DNA of 64,000 bases from Armillaria gallica. Taxonomy: Eukaryota > Basidiomycota > Agaricomycetes > Agaricales > Physalacriaceae. The stretch is taken from NCBI GenBank assembly GCA_037576215.1, contig JBANDB010000001.1, forward strand, positions 6,076,001-6,140,000, given 5' to 3'. A program made the translations under genes and the position numbers. Positions 23,201-34,439 of this stretch are shown here, in pieces; the stretch's first letter is position 1; each line of letters opens with the position of its first letter. The notes beneath the pieces are model-generated. The model saw nothing but the letters and a program-made list of their open reading frames with translations, ran no database searches and had not been told where the DNA came from.

Positions 23201-26095
23201 ATTAAAACATTGCTCATCGAATACAGGACCACCGGGATGAACGGTGGACATGTATATGATAAACCCTCAATAGCGAGCATACAAACATGGCAAATTTGAC
23301 ACCACATCTTAGCCTGAGCGCCAACACCAAGCTGTGACCATCTGAGACAAACTCGTTGCTCTTATCTTCAAAAGCCTCGCTGAACTTCTTGGGAGCGGAG
23401 GGAACATCCCTCTCGCCAAGGAGCCTCGGAGTTGGTACACTCGCCAAATCCAACAACGCTTGCATACTCCTCTGCTTGGTCTTAGCGTCGACACCTGACG
23501 GCATCCTTCGTGTGTACGGTCCAGAGAGGAGGACCGCCACTTTGATACAGGGGGAGGGCGAGGATGGTGAACGTGTTGTGTTTATCACTTCCACAGAATG
23601 GCAGGATGTAGATGTCAGAACCAGGGAAGGGAAGGCACGTCGTATGCCAAAAAATCGGGCGATGAAGTCGAGGTTATAGTAGATGATGGACACTGGGCTG
23701 GGCTGCTTTGTTCACCCCCACTTGCTCACATCCTCTGCCCTGCCAGCATGTGTACAACATGCCCCTGCCTCTCCGAGCATGATGCAAGCAGGGAATGTCC
23801 CTCTCACTAAATCCAACAACGCCAGCGGAACACGCTGCTTGGAACAGCCTGGCAAATCAGCTCGAAAGTGCAGCTCCGGGAGGGCAAGAATGTTCACAAA
23901 GACATAGATCTCAGAGTCAAGGAAGGGTAGGTTCTTCGCATGTCCTGAGCTGCACTGGGGAGCGCAGTGGTAGTCAGGAAATGTGCATGTGCCCATGTAA
24001 AAGCTGCCGCTGTATGAGAACCGGGTTGTCAGGGCGCATGGAAGGCAGTAGACGCCGAGTGTGTGACGTTCAGTTAGGCGGTATTGGTGGGACTCTCGCA
24101 TAGTGTTCTCGTAACGTGCACTTGGCTTCGAGGATTGGAAGGAGAACGTTCATCGCTGTTCAGGTTGGTCAGCGATAGCAAAATGTAAGAGATGACACGT
24201 ACTCAGCACTAAGATATCGCTGACTTCTCTGCCTTGGATCTGTGTGATTTGTTCCATGGTTCACTGGATGTCAACCACCATTGCCCGTCGATTACCTGTC
24301 TATCTTATATGTAAAGAAACCTTGTCTCATCCTCAAACGATGCACGGGATGTCATTGTAGGATTCGTGAGCTGTGGCCCCGACTCGGATGAAAAAGCCTT
24401 GCGTAGTTGAATCGAAGGGGATGATGATGAAAATTTCACGGTCAGTGATGGACGAGGATGTCCACGTTCTTGCGTGGTCTTCTCAGTTGATGTACGCGGG
24501 ATGGATGCGTCTAGTCCTGTTGAGCGATGTCGATGGTTAGTATAAATGCAAACGGAAGAAAAAGGTCGTACTCGACAGCAAGAGTCTCCCTTCTGGTTGT
24601 GTGATTGGCGCTGATGCGACTCAGATGAGAGGCATTGAGTGCTCCATCCTAGTTGATGTTGAGGCGCGATGGACACGGAGAGTTGAACTCGAGCAAGATT
24701 GACGTGAACTTCGAAATGAGGGCAAGTTTATGAAGAGTTTGTATGCGGCAGAAAAATGCAAACCACATAAGGAAATGGTGAATGTGGCATCAACATTCAC
24801 GCTGGGTGGATTCTGCCAGTCCTTGCCCTGCCAAGTACCGAGCACCAACACCAAGCTAAGCCCCTTTTCGGTAAATTCACCGCACGACACGCCTCCGGCA
24901 CCCAAACCTCACCAAATTCCTCCAGACAGCCCTCCCACCAATATCCTTTGAGTCGATCCAACAACATCAGCAGAGTTCTCCGCTTGGCCTCAGTATAGTA
25001 CAACCTCGTATCCGCTGGCCACATGTACCACCCAGAGAGGGCCGCACCTTGGATACCAGGGTGCAGGGCAGGGGAGTAAAACTCCGAAAGAGCGAGGACG
25101 GTGGACGTGTTTATCACTTCTGTAGAATGTCCGAGGACGTGACCTATCGCATGGCATCCCAAACATCCTGAGCTGTGGCAGAAAACTGGATGCCCGAGTC
25201 GACGAGGCGGTAGTCGGGGACGATGGTGATGAACATTCAAGGAACCAGGGTCGTGGTAGATGATGTCAGCGGGGCAGGTAGCGTGCGTGCACCAATATAG
25301 AACCCGCTGCCATATGAGAAGACGAAGATCGGGATGTCAGGGCCCGGGGAAAGCAGTAGACGTCGAGTGTGGCGCATTCGGCTAGGTGGTATTGGTGGGG
25401 TTCTCAAGTTAGATCCCCAATTGATGTGCCTTCAGCTTCGGAAAGCATTGATTCCTCTTCAAGTGGGTCAGCAATAGCAAAATGTAGGAGACAAGACGTA
25501 CTCGGCATCAAGATAGCGCTGGCTTCTCTGCCTTAGACCCAAGCGATTTGCTCCATGGTTCACTGGATGTCACCACAATTGCCCGTCCATCCTATACGGA
25601 AAGAAACCTTGTTTCATCGTCAAACGATGCACGGGATGTCATTGTGGGATTGGTGAGCTGGCGGCCCCGAATCGGATGAGGATGAGTAAGAGGCTTTGCA
25701 GACGAGAATCGAAGATGCAGTAGTCAGGGACGATGGTGATAAGCATGGACACGGGTGCATGAATTGGGAGGGCAGGGATGTTAAGGGTCAAATTGGGTCA
25801 GGTTCTTGTGTTAGGCGACGCGCGTTTGGCTTTGAGGACGTCTAGTGCTGTTAAGCGAGGTCAATGTTAATAGAAATGAAAACAGAAGGAAAAGGACGTA
25901 CTCGATGGCAAGAATCCCTCCCTTCAACCCGTACGATAATCGGTTTGCTCTGTGGCTGCTTGCTGCCATTCAATACTGCGAGAGAGCCGGCCTCATCTAT
26001 GATGACAAGTTGTGCTCAGAACGGAGCGTTGGGTCGGAGTAAGATTGACGCAAACCGTGAGACCATTCGAAGTGAGAGGTCATGAGAAGTAGTGT
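23200..26095 (-). pseudogene. Decayed repeated modules, copies C, D and E
   Basis: Three more partial copies of the family at 5.95-8.17 and 20.45-22.25 kb. Marker strings of type gatgcacgggatgtcattg occur at about 24338 and 25625. The segment ggttcactggatgtcaaccacc / tggatgtcaccac precedes them at about 24260 and 25560. On the minus strand, VINTSTVLALSEFYSPAL (about 25110) and MTSRASFEDETRF (about 24340) are the best protein-like pieces. All lie in the same orientation and no copy is open throughout. Confidence 0.4.
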
Positions 26096-26194
26096 TACAT
26101 GACAAAAGAAGATGTTCGCCATCACTGTGACCGAGCGTGACAGGAGGCCAAACACCCTGAGCCGGGTCCCTGCTGAGACGTGCCAAGGGAACGG

Positions 26195-26600
26195 CTCCCG
26201 TGGCGGCGGCGGCCAAGAGACGGCGAGGACGGAAGCAAAAAGAAGAAGAAAGAGCGCGCGCGCGTCGCGATCAAGAGAGAGGAAAGAAAAAAGAGGAGCG
26301 CATGAGGGGAGGGAGAGGGAACAACAAGGTGACGGAAAGGAAAGGAAATGAGAGGAGAGAGAATATACGTAGAAAAGAACAGAATAAAATAACTAGAAAT
26401 AGAGAAAAATAGATGAAAAACAGAAAAATAGAGAACGACGCACGACGGACGCGTACTAGTGAGAAGAAAGGAAACATAGTAGAATAAAGATAGAGAGAAG
26501 AGAAATGCAGAGAGAGGACGCGTACTCGACATGTACAACATAGAATAAAAAATAGAGAACGAAAGAATGGAACGAAAGAGATGGGATAAGAGGAAGGAAC
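26195..26600. repeat. Purine-rich (GA) low-complexity tract
   Basis: The plus strand is almost all A and G for about 400 bp, with interspersed cgcgcgcgcg (26256) and a repeated gacgcgtact pair (26448 and 26518). It resembles the shorter purine-rich tract at 53.13-53.25 kb. Long frames on the minus strand reflect composition. Confidence 0.7.
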
Positions 26601-27077
26601 TCACTTAGGTGGACGTGTTGGTGAGGGCGCCATTGAGAGAGATGAGCAAAGAATGACTGGCTCTGGCTCTTTATAGCCTCTAGACCAAGACAGGAATGAA
26701 TGGAATATGGATATGATCTGCCGTTATGATCTGCCATATGCAAATGTCTTTTGATGAGGCGCAAAACGTCTTTGATTTTCGGACCACACCATTGAAATGT
26801 CTTTTTTGCACTTCCTGACGCTTCCAAACTACCGTCAGTCCCTGCCAAAAAAAATAGGAAGTTCTGTCGAGCCTGAAAAATGACGTTCACTACAACCTCC
26901 GCAGGACGTTCAGCCTGTTGTCATTTTCATATTCGCCACCTTACAGTCAAATCCCTTTGGTCAATGTCACGTCATGTCATGGTATGGTTTATTCAATGTA
27001 GCAATGTTGCAATGCCATTACGGGTATGGAATACAACACGAGAAAATGTGTATTTTTATTCTATTCAATGGCTCGGC

Positions 27078-29119
27078 TCATATCAACTCCTCAATATCCA
27101 AATAAACACCTGAGCGGCTTGTCGCAACCCGGTCACGAGGTTCAGGGACATATGACTCTGAGGTTAGGTGGGCCAATTGGCGAGGCAGAACGAGTGCACG
27201 GCCAAAATATAAGAAGAAAGTATCACAGTAGTGAGCTGCGATAGAATTTTCCATGCTTAAAAACTCGTCCTCGGTCCAACCACTGGACTTCACCAGATCC
27301 AGGAATGCCGGATGGTTCCCACTCCATGTCTTCATTAGCTTCTTCATTGCGAATATGTAAGGGGCACGTTGCAGCCATAAGTGATGGGCAACGCCGTGAT
27401 TCGCAGAGCTGACATCAATTTGTCCTGGTAGTTGTCGTCCATTAGGAAAGCAACGGAAGACATCCAGTGCTTGTACGGCAGCACTTGCATTCACTGTGGC
27501 TCGTTGATGCAGGGCTCTGAACTCGCAGCGGAAATTCACCTCGGCCAATTCCCAGAGTATCTCCATACACTCCTCGATCGTAAGGGTTTCGTATGCCTTT
27601 TCCCGCCAAAACACTGTTGACGCATCGTTATCCGCATGGAGAGGAAATTCTATGTAACCCTCCATGATCTTAGTGACCTCCTGCCGCCGTCTCTTTGCTA
27701 GCCCACTGCCCTCTCCTGCCACTTTCAGAAATCCGAGCGCCAACACGGTCCGCCACTCTTGATGATACATATTTGGAGGGACCCACTCCGTGACTGTGAG
27801 GCGCGCAAACAAAGGTGTTCGCAGACGCAGCCAAGAGATAAGAAATGAATTGACTTTTTCCTCCTTATCCAAAAGTGCAATGATATCTGGCCGGGGGAAG
27901 GCATACTGTGATTCCCTCGGTATTGCTGTCAGCTGTGGATGACCAGAAGAATGACAGCGTGAAGGATTGGCATTCATGGCAAGTAGTCCAAGACGCCATG
28001 GCTCGACCAATGGTGGAAGAAGAGGATGTTGAGGGTCCATTAGCTTATGACTGTTCGCAGACTGTGGACGCGTATTCTTATTATCTGTAAAACATGTTAA
28101 TGTCCACTTTGATACAAAAAAAGAGACAAGAACCCACAGGGAGAATATCGAGACGTTGACAAGAATGCCACGGTGAGAGGAACATCCGGACGATTCAGAA
28201 TGATGGGAGATGCCAATGCAAATGGATCGGTCCATCGACAAGAATGCAATATGAATTCTTGAATCTTCCTGTATTTCCCTGGATCTCTCGACGACCCTAC
28301 AAAGACAGAGGGCAATCGCAGCGGGCAAGGACCCAGAGGATATGGCGAGGTTGCATAGTCATCGACACAGTCCACACGGGTACCTGGGAGGTCCTTCATG
28401 TCCACGATGCACCAGACTGGTATTCCCGCCTTGAAAAATCTCTGAAGAACCATTGCATCGTGGACGTACGAGCCCATGAGACCAGTATCTACAGGCATGG
28501 CAGGCGCATCGGTCTTGGGAGAGTCCATGAGAGGCTTGAAGACAGTCATGTACTCGACGAAGGCCCTAAGTTCTAGGGCCACACGCTGAGTTTCTGTGAA
28601 AGTCAAACAGACGCACAGGTAGGATGTTGGTAGGGCATGTAGATGCCCAAGAAGCAGCTCAATGACACTCAGGTGTCCACGCATGCTACGAGACACAGAT
28701 GCACTGCCATCGACAGATTTCATTGACTCAACGACAACATTGCACGCAGCTTGGAGTTTGAGAAATGACGACCGACACAGAAGACCAACTCCCTCCACGA
28801 GACTGTTCGGATTGCACTCGACAAAATCGTACTTTGTCAATCCACGATAAAGCGAATGAAAGGTATCTTTGGGATCGGTGGGAGTTACCCAGCATATGCA
28901 CGCCAGGTGCGGAAACTGCTCAACGTAGGCCTGTGGCCACTGGAGCAGGTCATCGTGGCCATATCGAAAGTTTTCCCACATATATACTTCCCTGTTGGAT
29001 CCCAGGGGAGGCTTGGGGATGAGGCTGGAGTTGGGGGTAATGATGAAGGAGTCGATACCATCCAACACATGTCCGACTTTCCTGTCAAAAGCACATAATG
29101 CTAGCATAGTTTTTAGCAC
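27078..29119 (-). CDS. Uncharacterised fungal protein (two exons; N-terminus uncertain)
   Basis: Exon 2 (28084-27078, TAG stop) and the upstream exon (to at least 29119) are joined by a 53 bp intron, 28137-28085, GTGGGT..ACAG, phase 1. This gives about 660 residues with no internal stop. The protein is soluble, with alternating Leu/Trp-rich stretches (WENFRYGHDDLLQWP, LRLRTPLFARLTVTEW) and no motif I recognise. The frame stays open upstream of 29119 after one TGA at 29134-29132: the segment 29365-29135 reads HLFRFNVGRISVTQFSIF and MHSLPTDWTPSQIRGN, and looks like the true N-terminus. The gene may therefore begin near 29370 and carry a nonsense codon. Three copies of the dyad-spacer-box motif lie at its upstream edge (29358-29544). 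Confidence 0.6.
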
Positions 29120-29357
29120 ACTGCCTGTGTTTCAACCAAGGTCGATGAACGTACGAAGATTTGGTGCTTTTTTGTGCAACAACAAGGACAGGTTTCCGCG
29201 AATTTGTGAAGGTGTCCAGTCGGTGGGAAGGGAATGCATGGCTATTCTGTGAATGTTGAGATTCGTCGAGACACAGGCCACGAAGATTGAAAATTGGGTC
29301 ACCGAGATTCGTCCAACGTTGAAGCGAAACAGATGGCCCTTCGGATTGCTGACAAAA

Positions 29358-29544
29358 GACGTCACGCAACAGCAACAACACCACTGGTGTTAGTCACAAC
29401 TCAATCTATCCGCCGATGAAGGACGTCAAATGGGCGCAGCGACACATTCGTGTCAACTGTAAATCCACCGCATGAATAGAACAAAGCACATATAAAATCT
29501 CATTGACAAAAGACGTCAAATGAGATGGGCGACACATTTGTGTC
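29358..29544 (-). promoter_or_regulatory. Three copies of the dyad / 10-bp spacer / TTTGACGTC motif
   Basis: Read on the minus strand, each copy is a short inverted repeat, exactly 10 bp, then a box. Dyads are AACACC-act-GGTGTT (29377-29391), GACAC-attc-GTGTC (29441-29454) and GACAC-attt-GTGTC (29531-29544), given as plus-strand bases. Boxes are CGTGACGTC (29358-29366), TTTGACGTC (29422-29430) and TTTGACGTC (29512-29520). The second box continues CTTCATCGGCGGA. They lie directly upstream of, or at the edge of, the minus-strand gene at 27.1-29.4 kb. Related copies are at 29.95, 40.5-40.74 and 52.99-53.12 kb. Confidence 0.6.
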
Positions 29545-30358
29545 AACCCAAAGAAGATAAGATAACCTAGGTAGGAGTTCTCACCATTGTATGTAGAATG
29601 GTGTGCCCGGTACTTGGTGGAAAGAGTGGAGCGAGCGACTGTGGGAGAGAGCGAGTGGTGAGTGTGAGAGTGATTGACGCGTCTTTCGGGGCCCTAGCTG
29701 CTTTTGGACACATGTGATGTGACAGACCAACGTGATGTTACAGTCACTTTCTGGTTTATGCCCTGCCCTGCCCATCACTTTGCAGACTCGAATTCTGCAA
29801 ACACTCACCATGCGCCGTCTAACCCTGCGATCTACCACTACGTGCCATTCCTCACAATTACACGCTCCCCACACGTGACACCACCCGCAAGCTCTCCAAC
29901 CGCAAGCTCTTCAACGTTTCAGCCTCCTGTTCAACCCTCTATATCTTGGCTTTGACCTGCATGGGTCAGGCTATCTGCTTGACGTTTCGTCGGCAGATTA
30001 TATCTGATTCTCTCTGCATTCCAAGTCCATGGTGCGTTATCTCAAATGTGTTTCACCTAATGTTTGCCAGCAAATATCATTATCACGGACACGGGCCGAC
30101 ACAGTGATGAAAGGCTAGATGAGGATAACATAAGGCGTGGAGGGCAGAACATAAGAGTGCGTTGTTGCTTCTGCTGGTGGTGTCGTTGGCTGACTAGTGG
30201 TTAACAGAAGCAACGCGGTACAATAATTGGCTCAAGGAGAAGTTCAAGGCAAAATGGATGGCAGCTGAAAGTACATGTTTCTAGGTTTCTTCAAGTTACG
30301 ATGTGCTAATGGCTTCCAGTCAACGGTGGTGCTTCCCTACCTATATTGAAACGACCCA
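29545..30358. other. Intergenic region between divergent genes
   Basis: No gene seen. It holds one more dyad-spacer-box copy on the plus strand: GACCT-gcat-GGGTC (29954-29967, last pair G-U type), spacer 29968-29977, box CTTGACGTT (29978-29986) followed by TCGTCGGC. The region lies between the minus-strand gene at 27-29.4 kb and the plus-strand pseudogene at 30.4 kb. Confidence 0.5.
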
Positions 30359-31691
30359 ATGTCCAAATGCCGGACGAATACCTGCCGCCGAACAAACGAG
30401 GCTGTCTGCAAATCCTGGGGTGAGCCCCTGATCAGTCTTTCAAAACTACCTCTAAATGAACGGGCAATAGGCTTGACTAGCGACGACGTGGCAAGATTAA
30501 CACCCAAGTTCTGGCAGATCCATCTGGATCCTATCTGGACATGTAGTGGGCCTGCGTTCACGATCATGGCGATCCAATATAATCTCATTGTTGGCACGCT
30601 ACGAATGTTTTCAAAGGGAAGAAGTGACTTGTGCGCGATCATTGATGACTTGATGGTGTACAAGGCTCTGTGCGTCAGGTTTAACTCGGTATCATCCTCT
30701 GGATACACATACATTCTTATCCCAGAGGGCTCTTCCTTCTTTCTGAAGTTGGGCACAGCCTTGACATTGCAAATCTGTGCACTACTGCGACGCTACTCCC
30801 TGGCGGCGGGTTTGAACTTCATACGACATCTTCACTTGCAGCAAAGTGCGTGATTTACAAAGCTTTTGTTATCCAAGCTCTTTGACATTCTTTTAGATAC
30901 ATGCCGCCAACAGTACCCGTCCTCAGAAAACCCGCTTTTGGTATCGTCTGGGCAAAGCTAATCATCAACGGCGAGATAACAGGGATTCGACCCTTCCTCG
31001 TCAAGATAAATGATGGCAAGGATATGTATAAAGGCATCTCGGCTCGGTGAGTGACGTAGATCTGATTGCACACCGCCAAAATCACTGATACCCTGCCCAG
31101 AGTCTTACCGCGTCATAATGGATCAGACCCACTCAATCACGCCATTACAACATTCCATTGCGTCCCTCAGCACTTCTTGGCGAACTCGATAACTCAGTAG
31201 ATGTCTGGCTCTCTCTGTGGCGCGTCAGAGTCGGGGTGATAAGTCTATCAGCGACAGCGATAACATGCTTGAAAGTATCCAGTAGCACAGTGTACCGATA
31301 CTCCCTGTGCCGCCATGTCGGTGCACCACGGACAGTTCCTATCATATCTTTCCGGACACAACAAATACCCATCTTCACGGCCGTGGCGCAGGCATATGTC
31401 CTTGAAGCCCTGTTGAAGCCATGCATACAGGATTTCATGGATGACTCCGTGGGGTTTCAGACTCGCCATGCGGTTGCGACAATTTTCAAGGCAGTGGTCA
31501 TTGAGCCTGTTTTGAGGATGCACTACGATTTATCGGCACGTTGTGGTGCGCAAGGCTTATTTGGCTATAACCAAGTTATCTCTTTCTTCGTACGTGCCAT
31601 TCTTTGCCTTTGCCGTGTATCGTTTACAGTGATCTAACAGAGTAACATGCGCGGTATTTCTATTGCTGAAGGTGATATTCTTGTATTATGA
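30359..31691 (+). pseudogene. Peroxisomal acyl-CoA oxidase-like pseudogene
   Basis: Exons are about 30359-30669, 30726-30845, 30897-31046, 31101-31589 and 31641-31691, joined by GT..AG introns that keep phase. Recognisable parts of the acyl-CoA oxidase/dehydrogenase fold are LLSEVGHSLDIANL and GGGFELHTTSSLAAKYMPPT (FAD and substrate-binding middle domain), AKLIINGEITGIRPFLVKIN, and PIISFRTQQIPIF, TRHAVATIFKAVVI and RCGAQGLFGYNQV (C-terminal helical domain, including the usual RCGAQG..NQ flavin contact). In fungi these enzymes start beta-oxidation in peroxisomes. There is a frame slip at about 31150, between ..HAITTFHC and PSALLGEL, and a TGA at 31689 inside the conserved EGDILVL segment, so the last part of the enzyme is missing. 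The N-terminal exon(s) are also absent or unrecognised. Confidence 0.75.
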
Positions 31692-32766
31692 AGAGAAGGC
31701 ACGCGGTGATGCGCCGGGGAAGGTAAGCACTGTTTGACAAATCTTCGCCTGTAGATGGCTACCAATCATGAAAGCCTATGAAAGCAGAGCAAAGCATTTC
31801 AGCACAAGTAATAGGAACATACTTCGATTCATGTACCTTCCACACCGGTTAGCCCGTCGTCCATACGGTCAATGAATCCTCTCATTGAGAGTAGAGCCTA
31901 GATTTGTGAGTCGAAGTCGTCTCCATCCCATGACACTCGCATGCTGACATCCAAAATCATCAGAAACAATGAGAATACGTCTTGTACTGGCAAACAATGG
32001 CAGCGTAGCTCAGGACCACCTCTTGCTGGAACGCATCTTCCTATCTACAAGTTCAAGCTTTGAAACAAGTAAACATGTCACGCAACGGAGATGCTCGTGC
32101 TTATATGATTCCAAATCATAGATAAACCCAAGCGCAATGATCCGCCATCGACGTCTCTTTCATCGTTCTGAACCACGGCCGTTCATCGTTATCATGCCAG
32201 AGCTGACGAGGTCATTGCCGGCCTCACCAGTCTGGCAGTCGGGCTGGGTCTTCTTCACACAATTCCATCGCTTCAATGGTTGTTGAAGATGTCTTCAAAA
32301 GCCATATCACGCAGCAGAATGTGCCGCCACCGTTCAGCTTCAACACGGCCCATGATCGCAACACCAGACGCTGATATTGTTTAAAGCTGCCTTCACCTAT
32401 GAGCTCGAGGAGGCTCAGATTCGCCATACGTTATATCTGTCAAAATAATACTTTGCTTGGTAAATCAAGTATATGTCGGCTCAACTATAGTACAACAAGA
32501 TGTGAGTAAGCTAGATAAAATATGGATACAATCGAAATATGGCCAGCCCCGCGATGTCAATAAACGAGTGGATGTCCTGCGTTGTACATACAGTATGCGG
32601 AGAGTAACTTAGGGAAATAATCAACAGTGAAGGGACGAAAGTAAGAGTCGTCGCGATATCAAGAATGAGGAGGATGAGTAGCTAATAGCCCAGTGAGCAA
32701 ACCCGGCACTTATCTGTCACTCAAGACACTTACCATGATGTACTGAAGATCGAAACCCCGACACTC
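31692..32766. other. No gene identified
   Basis: Only short frames occur. Around 32210-32430 a minus-strand frame (SLLELIGEGSFKQYQRLVLR) might be an exon, but nothing on either side extends it. Confidence 0.3.
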
Positions 32767-33310
32767 CTACTGCCTCCTGACCTTGCAGCTACGGCCACCC
32801 AAAATGACTACCATCCTGCGAACCCATGCGAGCTTTACCAGAAACACCCCCAGCATCCCTAGGCACGAACATGAATTTTCCTTGCAGTTGGATGGAATAC
32901 TGCTAGCATCGGCGACGTTGGGAGAGAATCCGGAGAGTCCGGTGCGCGCGTCCATATCAATGGCTTCGGGATTCTCATCAGCGTGTGAGCGAGGGGTCAT
33001 GGCCGGGTTTCTGAGTGTATCATTCGGAAATGTCGACGTAGAGTGATTATATTTCACAGACATACCTAGATGTTGCGTCCGAGCTTTCAGAAGACGCCGC
33101 GGGAGAGCAGGGCGATGTGCATGTGTCAATAACAATGACGTTGGGGCTCTCATCCTTGCATAGGTGAGGGTCGATGAGCGAGATGCTGGGCATCTCGTTT
33201 GGAACTGTCAATGGATATCGACGACGTTTCTCAGACGTACCTACGTGTCGTATCAGGTGTGGTGTCGGAGCTTTCAGTTGACACCGCAGGAGGGCGGGGC
33301 GATGGATGTT
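32767..33310 (-). CDS. Hypothetical small gene with tandemly duplicated exons
   Basis: On the minus strand, at least two similar exon-intron units follow each other. One exon reads PNEMPSISLIDPHLCKDE.. and ends ..SSESSDATS before a GTATGT donor (about 33063). The next exon starts at about 33006 with NPAMTPRSHADENPEAI and has the same layout. The upstream part (..STESSDTTPDTT, about 33250) repeats the same end. The unit is about 175-180 bp and both introns are about 50 bp. The final exon runs on through VRRMVVILGGRSCKVRRQ to a stop at 32767. The product would be Ser/Thr/Pro-rich and probably disordered. I recognise no domain and cannot fix the 5' end. Confidence 0.35.
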
Positions 33311-33901
33311 GAGAGCTAGGCGAGCCACCCCTGTATACAGGGACGGATATTCGACCCATAGGAAGCAACAGATGAAAGAGTAATCAACGAAGAGTGAAAA
33401 AATGACAAAATAGAGAGATAAAAAGAAATGAAAGTGGTGGTAAGAAGAAGCTGTGTGTAGTGGGGTCAAATATGGAAGGTTGCTGACACTGACATGCACA
33501 TACAAATGAAATTCAGTGAAGGAACTTGGTCTCAACCTTGGAATAATTACAGTGACACGCATACACAAATGAAAATTAGCTGAATAGATTGCTGCAGCCA
33601 CAACCTTAGGGCATTTTTGTGATCAACATATAGTCTAAAAGTTCCGCACATATTTGACAAACATTTAATTACATCTAACAAAGACTGTAGCACTTTCCTA
33701 GTCTAGGACTTGATCGAGGGGCGGAGGGGGGGTATGAGTGGTACTTGAAAAAGGTGATGGCCAGCATCCGGCATCGTAGGCGCGCAATCCAAATTCGGAA
33801 CCTGCTCCCGCCAACGACGTCGCATCGTCCCTCCCATACTCTACGTCCTCGTGGTGCTCCCAGAAACATAGATTTATACCTTAGGACATAATACAGACGT
33901 C
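33311..33901. other. No gene identified
   Basis: A hydrophobic minus-strand frame (33601-33330; FHFFLSLYFVIFSLFVDYSF) is due to A-rich plus-strand sequence (gaagaga/aaatgaaa). Two ~35 bp similar stretches (cacatacaaatgaaattcag at 33497 and cgcatacacaaatgaaaatt at 33557) form a small direct repeat. Confidence 0.4.
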
Positions 33902-34425
33902 ATGGCACAAGATGACACGTCAATATGTAGATTGTCGCTCGTAGTTGACCATGAACCTGAAGAACATCAGCACCCACTTAGTGACACGAAATGTCACCCT
34001 GACGCATCTTGCGACGATACTCCAGCCATGCCTCATCAAAAGACACAGTATTCATATGTCTTGCCAGCGTCTGTTGATCCTTCTAGGCCTGGTTACCTGT
34101 CATATAGTGAGTTAGCTGCTGAGATAGTCAAATCACTCTCCTCATTTACCTGACAGAGTATGACGGGATTACCTCTTCATATGGCCATCCTGTGATGTCA
34201 AACCAGCCTCTTTTCTATTCTCTGACTCCATTGACACCCCCACCCTTTGTGTTCGACAGTGTGCTTTCCTCCCCTTCTCCTAACTACTACTCTGGTTCAA
34301 TGCCGCACTCAGGCTTGAAGAGTGTTGACTCTAATCAAGATTTTCAGTCTCAGATAGAGCAACAATTTTCTTCGGGTCTTTTCGATGATGTTTGTCCCTC
34401 GATGCAAAGAGGCAATGCTTCATGA
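33902..34425 (+). CDS. Hypothetical protein, two exons
   Basis: ATG at 33902. Exon 1 ends at about 34106 before GTGAGTTAGC, and exon 2 begins after CTGACAG (about 34156) and is open to the TGA at 34423-34425. The junction keeps frame and gives about 155 residues: an acidic His/Glu-rich start (DHEPEEHQHPLSD), then Ser/Pro/Tyr-rich sequence (SLTPLTPPPFVFDS, SPSPNYYSGSMPHS). This looks like a disordered regulatory protein or the N-terminal part of a larger one. It is followed on the same strand by the fragment at 34.44-34.9 kb. No domain recognised. Confidence 0.4.
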
Positions 34426-34439
34426 GCACAATTCTCGTG

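Noticed and set aside
26122..26604. 160-codon hydrophobic minus-strand frame
   Set aside because: Composed of Phe/Leu/Ser from a pyrimidine-rich strand; an effect of base composition.
33047..33601. Possible 184-residue membrane protein
   Set aside because: The hydrophobic part comes from A/G-rich plus-strand sequence. Only the 3' part, repeated downstream, looks coding, and there splice sites interrupt the frame.
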